Assembly (NCBI RefSeq): GCF_017916475.1
Contig: NZ_JAFMTB010000001.1
Coordinates: 620,001 to 684,000 of the forward strand
Origin: Patulibacter sp. SYSU D01012
GTDB lineage: Bacteria > Actinomycetota > Thermoleophilia > Solirubrobacterales > Solirubrobacteraceae
Reading direction: 5' to 3'
DNA length: 64,000 nt
In this document: positions 54,040 to 62,894 of the stretch, in pieces
Layout of the letters: the number at the start of each line of letters is the position of its first letter
Position numbering within the stretch: position 1 is the stretch's first letter
Made by a program: the position numbers and the translations under genes
Notes under the pieces: model-generated
Databases searched by the model: none
The model's input: only the letters and a program-made list of their open reading frames with translations
What the model was told of the DNA's origin: nothing

Positions 54040-57000
54040 GTGGCCGCGGCCCTCACCCTCCTGCACGGCGTCCGCCGGGACGGCGTCGCCGTCCCCGGCG
54101 CCCGCTCGCACGCGCTGCTCGCCGCGCTCGCGCTCGCGGAGGGCCGCGCCGTCCGCGCCGACCGCCTCGTCGCGTCGATCTGGGGCGACGAGCCGCCGGC
54201 GAACGCCGCGAAGGCGCTGCAGGTCGTCGTCTCGCGCACCCGCGCGGCGTGCGGCGCCGACGCGGTGGCGTCCGCCGACGGCGGCTACCGCCTGGGCCTG
54301 GACCCGGACGCCGTCGACGCGCTGCGCCTGCGCCGCCGGACCGACCGCGCCGCCCGCGCGCTCGACGACGACCCGGCGGCCGCGGCGGCCGCCGCCCGCG
54401 AGGCCGTCGCGCTCGGCGCCGGGGTGGCCGCGCCGGCGGCGGACGAGGACGGGCCGCTCGCGGCGCTCCTGCGGGACGCGGTCGCCGACGCCGCGCGCGC
54501 CCGCGCGCTGCTGGCCCGCGCCTGCTCGCGTACGGGCGACCACGTCGAGGCGCTCCCGGCGCTCGAGGCGGCCCACGGCGCCGACCCCGACGACGAGGCG
54601 CTTCTGGCCGACCTGCTGCGCAGCGAGGCCGCCGTCCGCGGCCCGGGCGCCGCGCTCGAGCGCTACGAGCAGCACCGGCAGGCGCTGCGCGACCGCCTGG
54701 GGGCCAGCCCCGGCGAGCCGCTGCGGCGGGTCCACCGCGAGCTGCTCGCCCTCGACCGGCCGGTGCGCGCCGGGGTGCGCCACGACGCCACGACGCTGCT
54801 CGGCCGCGACGCGGACGTCCGGCGGCTGAAGACGCTGCTCGCCGGCTCGCGGGTGGTCTCGATCGTCGGGCCCGGCGGGCTCGGCAAGACGCGGCTCGCG
54901 CACCTGCTGGCGCGCGAGGCCGAGCAGCCCGTCGTCCACGTCGTCGAGCTCGTCGGCGTCACGGCGCCCGACGACGTCGTCGGCGAGCTCGGGTCGGTGC
55001 TCGGGGTGCGCGACTCCGTCGCCGGCCGCCGTGCCCTGACGCCCGAGCAGCGCGCCGACGTCCGCTCGCGCGTGGCGCAGGCGCTCGGCCGGGCGCCGAC
55101 GCTGCTCGTGCTGGACAACTGCGAGCACGTCGTCGACGCCGTCGCCGGGCTCGTCGCGTTCCTCGTCTCGCAGACCGCCGACCTGCGGGTGCTGACCACG
55201 AGCCGCGCCCCGCTCGCGATCGCCGCCGAGCGGGTGCACCTGCTCGGCGCGCTCGGCGACGACGACGCGCGGCGGCTGTTCCGCGAACGCGCCGTCGCGG
55301 CGCGGCCCGGCGTGCGGCTGGACGACGCCGCCGTCGCCGCGGTCGTCGACCGGCTCGACGGCCTGCCGCTGGCGATCGAGCTGGCCGCGGCCCGCGTCCG
55401 CGCGATGGCGGTCGAGGACGTCGCCCGCCGGCTCGCCGACCGGTTCGCGCTGCTGCGGGGCGGCGACCGCGCCGCGCCCGACCGCCACCGCACGCTCGAG
55501 GCGGTGATCGGCTGGTCGTGGGACCTGCTCGACGACCCCGGCCGACGGGCGCTGCGGAGGCTGGCGGTCTTCCACGACGGCTTCACGCTCGACGCCGCCG
55601 ACGCCGTGCTCGGCGGCGACGCGCTGCCGGCGGTGCAGGACCTCGTCGCGCAGTCGCTGCTGACGGTGGAGGAGTCCGCGACCGGGATCCGCCACCGGAT
55701 GCTGGAGACCGTCCGCGAGTTCGGCCTGCTGCGGCTGCGCGAGGAGGGCGAGGAGCCGGACGCGCGCGCGGCGCACCGCGCCTGGGCGGTCGGCGTGGCC
55801 ACGGCGCACGGCTGCCGGCTGTACGGCCCCGAGCAGTTCGCCGCGATCGACGCGCTGGCGGCGGAGGACGCGAACCTGGCGGACGCGCTGCGGGCGGCGT
55901 TCGCCGACGGCGACGTCGACGCCGCGGTCGCCCTGGTCGCCGCGCTCGCGGGGATGTGGTCGATCCGCGGGGAGCACGTGCGGGTGATGCCGCTGGCGGT
56001 CCCCCTGAGCGAGGCGATCGCCGACTGGCGTCCGCCGCCCGCGCTGCGCGACGCGGCGCGCGCGGCCGCGTCCGTCACGCTGACGAACACCATGATCGGG
56101 CGGGACGAGGCCACGCCCGGGCTGCGCGCGCTGCTGGTCCGCCTGGCCGACGAGCCGCCCGGGCATCCGCAGCTCGCGGCGTCCTCGCGCGTCGCGCTGC
56201 GGTTCGACCCGGAGGTGCCGCGCGCGCTCCCCGCGGGCCTCGAGCCGCTCTGCGACGACCCGGACCCGCAGGTGGCCCGGATCGCGCTGCAGTGGATGGC
56301 CCACACCCGCGAGAACGCCGGCGACCTGGAGGGCGCCGTGGCGACCGCCCGCCGCGCGCTGGACCTGGTGAGCGCCGACGACGGGCCGTGGGCGGCGGCG
56401 ATCCTGCGCACCCAGCTCGCCGAGCTGTCCGCGGCGCTCGGCGACCACGCCGCCGCGGGCCGCCACGCCCGGGCGGCGCTCCCCGTCCTGGCCCGGCTGG
56501 GCGCACGGGACGACGAGGTGCACATGCACGGGCTGGTGGCCCTGGAGGCGATCGCCGACGGGCGGCTCCGCGACGCGCAGGCCACGATGGAGACGATCGA
56601 GGCCACGGCGCCGGCCGAGGCCGTCTTCGGGGGCCGGGCCGCGCGGGCCGTCAGCCGGGCTGAGCTGCGCCTGGCGCGCGGCCTGCGCGCCGAGGGCCTG
56701 GCGGCCTACCGGGAGGCGACGGAGACCGTCGACGCGCTCACCTTCCCCGGCGTCACCCCGACGGGCCTGGAGCCCTGGGTGATCTTCGTCGAGAGCGCCG
56801 CCGTCGCCGGGTTCGCGCACCACGCGGGGCCGGAGGAGGAGGCGGAGGGCCGCGCGCGGGCGCGCACCGGCGCCGACCGCGTCGCCCGGCTGCTGCGGCG
56901 GGACGACCCGTACACGGATCATCCCGTCGTCGGCGCGGGGCTCTTCGCGGCCGGCACGTGGTGGACGCTGCGCGAGGACGGGCCCGTCGAGGGCGCCCTG

Positions 57001-57216
57001 CGGCTGCTGGTGCTGGCGGAGCGCTTCTCCTACAACCGCACCGTCCCGTCGATGGCCTGGGCGCCGGTGGCCGCGCGGGCCGAGGAGCGCGCGCCGGGCC
57101 GCCTGGCCGCGCTCCGCGACGAGACGGCCGGCCTGGAGGACGCGGCGCTGCGGCGCGCCGCGCTGCGGGCGGTCGAGGCGCTGCTCGCCGCCGCGGATCA
57201 GACCCGCTTGGCGTAG
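54040..57216 (+). CDS. BTAD/AfsR-type regulator with ATPase and TPR region (second copy)
   Basis: 1058 aa from GTG 54040. Same plan as the gene at 12211-15495: a winged helix in residues 1-90 that is shortened at its N-terminus (MAAALTLLHGVRRDG, ALQVVVSRTRAACG), BTAD helices 95-235, ATPase 250-600 with P-loop GPGGLGKT (277-284) and LLVLDNCEHV, then a long alpha-helical TPR region. CAGACT is a weak -10 just 6 nt upstream. Its 3' end overlaps the convergent DrrB-type gene by 19 bp. The neighbouring exporter is a plausible target. Confidence 0.91.
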   Translation: MAAALTLLHGVRRDGVAVPGARSHALLAALALAEGRAVRADRLVASIWGDEPPANAAKALQVVVSRTRAACGADAVASADGGYRLGLDPDAVDALRLRRRTDRAARALDDDPAAAAAAAREAVALGAGVAAPAADEDGPLAALLRDAVADAARARALLARACSRTGDHVEALPALEAAHGADPDDEALLADLLRSEAAVRGPGAALERYEQHRQALRDRLGASPGEPLRRVHRELLALDRPVRAGVRHDATTLLGRDADVRRLKTLLAGSRVVSIVGPGGLGKTRLAHLLAREAEQPVVHVVELVGVTAPDDVVGELGSVLGVRDSVAGRRALTPEQRADVRSRVAQALGRAPTLLVLDNCEHVVDAVAGLVAFLVSQTADLRVLTTSRAPLAIAAERVHLLGALGDDDARRLFRERAVAARPGVRLDDAAVAAVVDRLDGLPLAIELAAARVRAMAVEDVARRLADRFALLRGGDRAAPDRHRTLEAVIGWSWDLLDDPGRRALRRLAVFHDGFTLDAADAVLGGDALPAVQDLVAQSLLTVEESATGIRHRMLETVREFGLLRLREEGEEPDARAAHRAWAVGVATAHGCRLYGPEQFAAIDALAAEDANLADALRAAFADGDVDAAVALVAALAGMWSIRGEHVRVMPLAVPLSEAIADWRPPPALRDAARAAASVTLTNTMIGRDEATPGLRALLVRLADEPPGHPQLAASSRVALRFDPEVPRALPAGLEPLCDDPDPQVARIALQWMAHTRENAGDLEGAVATARRALDLVSADDGPWAAAILRTQLAELSAALGDHAAAGRHARAALPVLARLGARDDEVHMHGLVALEAIADGRLRDAQATMETIEATAPAEAVFGGRAARAVSRAELRLARGLRAEGLAAYREATETVDALTFPGVTPTGLEPWVIFVESAAVAGFAHHAGPEEEAEGRARARTGADRVARLLRRDDPYTDHPVVGAGLFAAGTWWTLREDGPVEGALRLLVLAERFSYNRTVPSMAWAPVAARAEERAPGRLAALRDETAGLEDAALRRAALRAVEALLAAADQTRLA

Positions 57217-58076
57217 CTGCGGACCGCCAGCGGCGCGAAGACCGCCACCACGACGGCGGCCGCCAGCAGCGTCCAGCCGACGTCGGCGCTGACCGTCCCC
57301 GCGTTGGCCAGGTCGCGCGTGGCGGAGACCAGGTGCGAGACGGGGTTGAGCTCGACGAACGTGCGGAGCCCGCGCGGCAACGTGTCCACGGGGACGAACG
57401 CGTTGGACAGGAACGTCAGCGGGAACAGGATCATCATCGACATCCCCTGCACCGCCTGCGCGCTGCGGGCGATCGTGCCGATCCAGGTGAAGATCCACGC
57501 GAGCGACCAGCCCGTGACGATCGCGAGCAGGATCGCGCCGAGCACGCCGAGGGCGCCGCCGTCGGGCCGGTAGCCGATGATCAGGCCCATCACGAGGGTC
57601 AGCACGGACGCGGTGGTGAAGCGCACCAGGTCCGCCACCATCGGGCCGGCGAGCGGGGCGATGCGGGCGATCGGCAGGGAGCGGAAGCGGTCGAAGACGC
57701 CCTTCTCCATGTCCTCGCGCAGCTGCACGCCGGCGGCCATGCAGGTCGTCAGCACCGTCTGGGCGAGGATGCCCGGGACCATGAGCGGCAGGTAGCTCTT
57801 CACGTCCCCCGAGATCGCGCCGCCGAAGACGTAGGCGAACATCACCGTGAAGATGATCGGCTGGAAGACGACGTCGAAGAACTGCTCGGGGTTCCGGCGC
57901 ATCTTCAGCAGCGCTCGCCACGCGAGGGCGAGCGTCTGCGTCGCGGCCTCGCGCAGCGTCGTGCGCGGGCGCGTCCGGGCGACGGCCTCCGCGGGGTCGA
58001 CGGAGATCCCCCGGGCGCCGAGCTGACTGAGGGTCGGGGCGCCCGCGGCGGCGGGCGGGGCGGTCGTGGTGCTCAT
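57198..58076 (-). CDS. ABC-2 type permease, DrrB-like
   Basis: 292 aa from ATG 58076, overlapping the ATPase stop (ATGA). Six membrane helices after a 50-aa cytoplasmic start; the DrrB signatures are WRALLKMRRNPEQFFDVVFQ, MVPGILAQTVLTTCMAAG, DMEKGVFDRFRSLPIARIA and FLSNAFVPVDTLPRGLRTF. Exports drugs or lipids with the partner ATPase. Confidence 0.93.
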   Translation of the reverse strand: MSTTTAPPAAAGAPTLSQLGARGISVDPAEAVARTRPRTTLREAATQTLALAWRALLKMRRNPEQFFDVVFQPIIFTVMFAYVFGGAISGDVKSYLPLMVPGILAQTVLTTCMAAGVQLREDMEKGVFDRFRSLPIARIAPLAGPMVADLVRFTTASVLTLVMGLIIGYRPDGGALGVLGAILLAIVTGWSLAWIFTWIGTIARSAQAVQGMSMMILFPLTFLSNAFVPVDTLPRGLRTFVELNPVSHLVSATRDLANAGTVSADVGWTLLAAAVVVAVFAPLAVRSYAKRV

Positions 58077-59062
58077 GCGGCCACCTCCGTGGCGTCGTGG
58101 GCGTCGGGGGTCGGGCCGGTCGTGTCGTGACCGGTGAGCGCGAGGAAGACCTCGTCGAGGGTGGGCTTGGCGACGCTCACCGCGTCGACCGCGACGCCGG
58201 CCTGGCGCAGCCCGATGAGGACGTCGGCGGCGCGGTCGGCCGCCGGCAGCGGGACGTTCAGGCGCGCGGACTCCGGGGTGCGCACCGGCTCCTCGCCGAG
58301 CTCGCGGCGGACGACGTCGGCCGCGAGGGTGGCGTCGGCGTCGGGCCCCAGGGTCAGCTGCAGCGTGGACGCGCCGACGGAGGACTTCAGCTCGTCCGGC
58401 GTGCCCTGCGCGACCTTCCGGCCGCGGTCGATGACCGCGATGCGGTCCGCGAGCTGGTCGGCCTCGTCCAGGTACTGCGTCGTCAGCAGCACGCTGCAGC
58501 CGCCCGCGACGAGCGCGCGGATCGTGTCCCACATCTGCCCGCGGGTGCGCGGATCCAGGCCGGTCGTCGGCTCGTCGAGGAAGATCAGCGGCGGCCGGGT
58601 GATCAGGCTGGCGGCCAGGTCCAGCCGCCGGCGCATGCCGCCGGAGAACGCCGAGATGGGGCGGTCGGCGGCCTCCTCCAGCCCGAAGGCCGCGAGCAGC
58701 TCGGCGGCCGTCCTGCGGGCGTCGGGGCGCGGCAGCCCCTGCAGCCGGCCGAACAGCCGCAGGTTCTCGGTGGCGGTGAGGTTCTCGTCGACGGAGGCGT
58801 ACTGGCCGGTGACGCCGACGAGCTGGCGGACGCGGTGCGGCTCGCGCGCCACGTCGACGCCGAAGACCTCGGCGCGGCCGCCGTCGACCGGCAGCAGCGT
58901 GGCGAGCATCTGCAGCATCGTCGTCTTGCCGGCGCCGTTCGGGCCGAGCACGCCGAAGATCTCGCCCGGCCGGACGGTCAGGTCCACGCCGTCGACGGCG
59001 CGCAGGTCGCCGAAGACCTTGACGAGGCCCTCGGCGTGGACGGCGGGGGTGGATGTGGACAT
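58073..59062 (-). CDS. daunorubicin-resistance type ABC ATPase, DrrA-like
   Basis: 329 aa from ATG 59062 (GGAG upstream). Walker A GPNGAGKTT, Q-loop TGQYASVDENLTATENL, signature SGGMRRRLDLAASL, Walker B LIFLDEPTTGLDP, and a DrrA-type C-terminal extension with PTLDEVFLALTGHD. Operon with the permease. It could give self-resistance or glycolipid export; the glycan genes upstream make the latter possible. Confidence 0.94.
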   Translation of the reverse strand: MSTSTPAVHAEGLVKVFGDLRAVDGVDLTVRPGEIFGVLGPNGAGKTTMLQMLATLLPVDGGRAEVFGVDVAREPHRVRQLVGVTGQYASVDENLTATENLRLFGRLQGLPRPDARRTAAELLAAFGLEEAADRPISAFSGGMRRRLDLAASLITRPPLIFLDEPTTGLDPRTRGQMWDTIRALVAGGCSVLLTTQYLDEADQLADRIAVIDRGRKVAQGTPDELKSSVGASTLQLTLGPDADATLAADVVRRELGEEPVRTPESARLNVPLPAADRAADVLIGLRQAGVAVDAVSVAKPTLDEVFLALTGHDTTGPTPDAHDATEVAA

Positions 59063-59294
59063 CGCGGCTCCTGGCCGGCCGGGGACGGAAGGGTCCGGCC
59101 GTGGGAGCCACGATGGGGGACGGCGGTTTCACGGCGGCGTCGCCGCGGTTTCGCGCGGCGGCGGGCCGGTGTCGGCGTCGGCGACGGCGCCCGGCGCGCG
59201 CTGGGCGCCGTCGCCGACGCGCGGGGGCGGCGAGGCGGCCGTCGGCGACGCGGTCCGTCCGCCGCCGCGGGGCGGCGGGCCCGGGCGCCGGACG

Positions 59295-60173
59295 TCAGCG
59301 CAGGCGGTCGGCGTCGGGCACCGCGCCCGCGTCGCGGGCGGGCACGCCCATGACGCGGCGCCCCTCGCCGACGTCCTTCGTCACGACCGCGCCGGCGGCG
59401 ACGAAGGCGTCGGGACCGACCGTGACACCGGGCACGAGCACCGCCCGGCCGCCGACGCGCGAGCCGCGCAGGATCGTCGCGCCGGCCAGCGCGAGCGGCT
59501 GCGGCACGCCGTCCTCGGTCTGCTCGACGCGGCCCATCCGGTCGTCGTTCGTCGTCGTCACGCCCGGGCCGAGGAAGACGTCGTCCTCGACGACGCTGCG
59601 CGCGGTGACATAGACGTCCGTCTGGATGCTGACCCGCGCGCCGACCGCGACGTCGCAGTCCACGGTGCTGCCGCGCCCGACCACGGTGTCCTCGCCGATC
59701 GTCGCGCGCTCGCGCACGAACGCCTGGTCGCCGACGATCGTGCGCGCGCCGACGACGGCGCCGGCGTTGAGCACGGCGTGCGCGCCGATCGTCACGTCGT
59801 CGCCCAGCCGCAGCGGCGCCGGCGGCTCGGCGCTCGCCGCGGCCGAGCCGACGCGCAGCCGCGACGGCTTGCCGAGGACCGCGTGGTCGCCGACGACCGC
59901 GCCGGCGCCGACGTGCGTGCCGGGGTGGACGACGACGTGCGAGCCGATCTGGGCGCCGGCGCCGACGACGACGTCGTGGTGCAGGACGGCGTGCGGCCCG
60001 ACGACGACGCGCTCGCCGAGCACGCAGCGGGCGTCGATCACCGCGTACGGCGCCACGCGGACGCCGGCCTCGAGCCGCGCCTCGGCGCCGATCATCGCCC
60101 CCGAGCCCGCGGTGGCGAGCGGATCCGCGACCGCCGACGGGTGCATCGTGGGGCGGGGCGCGCGGCGGGCCAT
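59295..60173 (-). CDS. left-handed beta-helix N-acetyltransferase, WbpD-like
   Basis: 292 aa from ATG 60173. Many hexapeptide repeats with Val/Ile at regular spacing (GERVVVGPHAVLHHDVVVG, GSHVVVHPGTHVGAGAVVG). The C-terminal third (RVSIQTDVYVTARS, VEDDVFLGPGVTTTND, AAGAVVTKDV, VMGVPAR) matches the WbpD/WlbB N-acetyltransferases that act on UDP-3-amino-GlcNAcA. It is about 100 aa longer than WbpD, with extra coils at the N-terminus. TACCCT ends 6 nt before the ATG. Divergent from the WbpB-like gene. Confidence 0.88.
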   Translation of the reverse strand: MARRAPRPTMHPSAVADPLATAGSGAMIGAEARLEAGVRVAPYAVIDARCVLGERVVVGPHAVLHHDVVVGAGAQIGSHVVVHPGTHVGAGAVVGDHAVLGKPSRLRVGSAAASAEPPAPLRLGDDVTIGAHAVLNAGAVVGARTIVGDQAFVRERATIGEDTVVGRGSTVDCDVAVGARVSIQTDVYVTARSVVEDDVFLGPGVTTTNDDRMGRVEQTEDGVPQPLALAGATILRGSRVGGRAVLVPGVTVGPDAFVAAGAVVTKDVGEGRRVMGVPARDAGAVPDADRLR

Positions 60174-60217
60174 CGCCGCAGGGTACCCCGGGCCGGACGA
60201 GGACTAGGCTCTGGAGC
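60174..60217. promoter_or_regulatory. compact face-to-face promoter pair
   Basis: Only 44 bp separate the two start codons. Minus-strand TACCCT (60185-60180) and plus-strand TAGGCT (60205-60210) each end 6-7 nt from their start codon. With normal spacing each -35 would fall on or near the opposite -10, so the two promoters should compete. Confidence 0.6.
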
Positions 60218-61291
60218 GTGAGCCCCGCCGACGACCCCGCCGCCCCGCCCGTCCGCCCGCTGCGCGGCGCCGTCGTGGGCCTGGGGATGATGGGCCGCCA
60301 CCACGCGCGCCTGCTGCAGACGGCGGGCGTGACGACCTTCGCCGGCGCCGTCGACCCCGAGGGCGACCGCCACGGCGCCGTCGGCGACCCGGCGCTCGTC
60401 TTCCCCACCGTGCACCGGCTGCTCGACCGGCCGGCGGACGAGCGGCCCGAGATCGCGATCGTCGCCGTCCCGACCGAGGAGCACCTTCCGGCGGTGCTCG
60501 ACCTCGTCGCCGGCGGCGTGCACGTCCTCGTCGAGAAGCCGCTCGCCGAGAGCCCCGCGGTCGCCCGCGAGCTGATCGCCGCCGTCCGCGCCGCCGGCGT
60601 CCACGGCGCCGTCGGCCACGTCGAGCGCTGCAACCCCGCGCTGCGCGAGCTGCGTCGGCGCGTGCTCGGCGGCCAGCTGGGGCAGGTCTTCCACGTCGCG
60701 ACGGAGCGCCTGGGGCCGTTCCCCGCGCGGATCCGCGACGTCGGCGTGGTGAAGGACCTGGCCACCCACGACCTCGACCTGGTCGGCTGGCTCGGCGGCT
60801 CGGGCGTCACGACCCTCGCCGCGCAGACGCAGCACCGGATGGGCCGCCCGCACGAGGACCTGGTCAACGTCGTCGGCCGCCTCGAGGACGGGACGACGTT
60901 CACGACGATGGTCGACTGGCTGTCGCCGACGAAGGTCCGCCAGACCCGCGTGCTCGGCGAGCGGGGGATGCTCGTCGCCGACACCCTCACCGCCGACCTG
61001 ACGTTCTACGCCAACGGCGAGGTCACGAGCGAGTGGGACGCCGCGCGCACGCTGCGCGGCGTCAGCGAGGGCGACGTCACCCGCTACGCGCTGTCGCGCC
61101 GCGAGCCGCTGCTCGTCGAGCTGGAGGCGTTCTGCGCGCTCGTGCGCGGGGACGAGGACCCCGGCGCGGTCACCCTGGACGAGGGGCTCGCGGCGGTCGA
61201 CCTGGCGGACGCCGTGCTGCGCGCCGCCGCGTCGCAGGAGACGGTGCGCGTGCTGCCGGTGCGCGCCACGGACACGGAGGAGATCCGATGA
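60218..61291 (+). CDS. Gfo/Idh/MocA family oxidoreductase, WbpB-like
   Basis: 357 aa from GTG 60218. Rossmann AVVGLGMMGRHHARLL, the VEKPLAE motif with the catalytic Lys, GHVERCNPALRELRRRV, and DVGVVKDLATHDLDLV. The GHVER-NPA segment is a mark of WbpB/WlbA, which oxidise UDP-GlcNAcA at C3 with NAD. TAGGCT ends 7 nt upstream (leaderless). Its stop overlaps the next start (ATGA). Confidence 0.92.
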   Translation: MSPADDPAAPPVRPLRGAVVGLGMMGRHHARLLQTAGVTTFAGAVDPEGDRHGAVGDPALVFPTVHRLLDRPADERPEIAIVAVPTEEHLPAVLDLVAGGVHVLVEKPLAESPAVARELIAAVRAAGVHGAVGHVERCNPALRELRRRVLGGQLGQVFHVATERLGPFPARIRDVGVVKDLATHDLDLVGWLGGSGVTTLAAQTQHRMGRPHEDLVNVVGRLEDGTTFTTMVDWLSPTKVRQTRVLGERGMLVADTLTADLTFYANGEVTSEWDAARTLRGVSEGDVTRYALSRREPLLVELEAFCALVRGDEDPGAVTLDEGLAAVDLADAVLRAAASQETVRVLPVRATDTEEIR

Positions 61292-62670
61292 AGGTCGTCG
61301 TCGTCGCGCTGGGCAAGATCGGCCTGCCGCTGGCCGCGTTCGCCGCGGTCCGCGGCCACGAGGTGGTCGGGGCCGACATCGACCCGCGCGTGGTCGAGCA
61401 GGTGAACGCCGGCGAGGAGCCGTTCCCGGGCGAGGGCGGCCTGGCCGACGCGCTGCGCGAGACCGTGCCCGGCCACCTGACCGCGACCACCGACACCGCC
61501 GCCGCGGTGGCCGCCGGGGCGGACCTGGTCCTCGTGGTGCCGCCGCTCCTGGTCGACGCGCACGCCCACCCCCAGTGGGACGCGATCGACGGCGCGCTGC
61601 GCGCCGTCGGCGAGGGGCTGCGGCGTCGGCACGCCGCCACGGGCTCCGCCGTCGGCCCCGACGGGACCCCGCCGAGCGTCGTGGTCGAGACCACCCTGCC
61701 CGTCGGCTCCACCCGGGGCCGGGTCGCGCCGCTGCTCGAGCAGGCCAGCGGGCTGCGCGAGGGCGTCGACTTCCACGCCGCGCACAGCCCCGAGCGCGTC
61801 TACAGCGGCCGGATCTTCCGTGACCTGGAGACGTACCCGAAGATCGTCGGCGGCCTGGACCGCACCGGCGAGGCGCGCACCGCCGAGCGCTACCGCCGCC
61901 TGCTGCACGGCGACGAGGCGACCGCGGCCGGCGAGGCCGGCGCGTTCCCGCCGCGGCCGGCGGGCGACGCGATCGAGGTGCGCGAGCTGGCGGGCGCCGA
62001 GGCGGCCGAGCTGACGAAGCTGGCCGAGACGACGTACCGCGACCTGAACATCGCGTTCGCGAACGAGCTCGCCCGCCACGCCGACGTCATCGGCGTGGAC
62101 GTCGACGCGGTCATCGACGCGGCCAACAGCCAGCCGTTCAGCCACATCCACCGCCCGGGCGTCGCCGTCGGCGGCCACTGCATCCCGGTCTACCCGCGCT
62201 TCTACCTGGAGGGCGACCCCGACGCGACGCTGCCCCGCGCCGCGCGGGCGGTCAACGAGGCGATGCCGGCCTACGCGGTCGAGCTGCTCTCCGGCCTGCT
62301 CGGAGACCTGGACGGCCGGCGCGTGCTCGTGCTCGGCGCCGCGTACCGCGGCGGCGTGAAGGAGACCGCGTTCTCGGGCGTCTTCGCCCTGCGCGACGCG
62401 CTCGCCGCCGCCGGCGCGGTCCCGGTCGTCGCCGATCCGCTCTACGCCGACGACGAGCTGCGGGCGCACGGCCTGGAGCCGTGGGACGGCGGGCCCGTCG
62501 ACGGCGCCGTCGTCCAGGCGGACCACGCGCCGTACCGCGCGCTGCGCCCCGAGGACCTGCCGGGCGTGCGCGGGGTGGTCGACGGACGCGGCGTGCTCGA
62601 CGTGGAGGCGTGGCGGGCGGCGGGCGTGCCCGTGCGCCGCATCGGCCGCGACGCCCGCCGGCCGGACTGA
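61288..62670 (+). CDS. nucleotide-sugar dehydrogenase, WecC/WbpA-like
   Basis: 460 aa from ATG 61288. Rossmann start VVVVALGKIGLPLAAFAA, TTLPVGST, HSPERVYSGR, Lys244 in ELTKLAETTYRDLNIAFANE, and catalytic Cys298 in VGGHCIPVYP. Oxidises C6 of UDP-HexNAc to the uronic acid in two NAD steps. An insertion of about 20 residues (HGDEATAAGEAGAFPPRPAG) precedes the catalytic helix. Coupled to the WbpB-like gene. Confidence 0.94.
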   Translation: MKVVVVALGKIGLPLAAFAAVRGHEVVGADIDPRVVEQVNAGEEPFPGEGGLADALRETVPGHLTATTDTAAAVAAGADLVLVVPPLLVDAHAHPQWDAIDGALRAVGEGLRRRHAATGSAVGPDGTPPSVVVETTLPVGSTRGRVAPLLEQASGLREGVDFHAAHSPERVYSGRIFRDLETYPKIVGGLDRTGEARTAERYRRLLHGDEATAAGEAGAFPPRPAGDAIEVRELAGAEAAELTKLAETTYRDLNIAFANELARHADVIGVDVDAVIDAANSQPFSHIHRPGVAVGGHCIPVYPRFYLEGDPDATLPRAARAVNEAMPAYAVELLSGLLGDLDGRRVLVLGAAYRGGVKETAFSGVFALRDALAAAGAVPVVADPLYADDELRAHGLEPWDGGPVDGAVVQADHAPYRALRPEDLPGVRGVVDGRGVLDVEAWRAAGVPVRRIGRDARRPD

Positions 62671-62894
62671 TCCGCGGCCGGGCGCGCGGCCCCGGGCCGG
62701 CGGGCCGCCCGCCGCGCCCGGGCCGCCGGACGTCCGGAGCGCCCTCGTCCCCGGCACGGGCGCGCGACGAGCCGTCAGGATGGAGCGGCGCCCGTGCTGG
62801 GTACAGGGACGCCGCACGCGGCCCGGGGCGGGTGTCCGCGCGCGCCGGCCACGCCGCCCGCGAGGCCGTCGATCTCTACCGTGCGTGGACCCGC

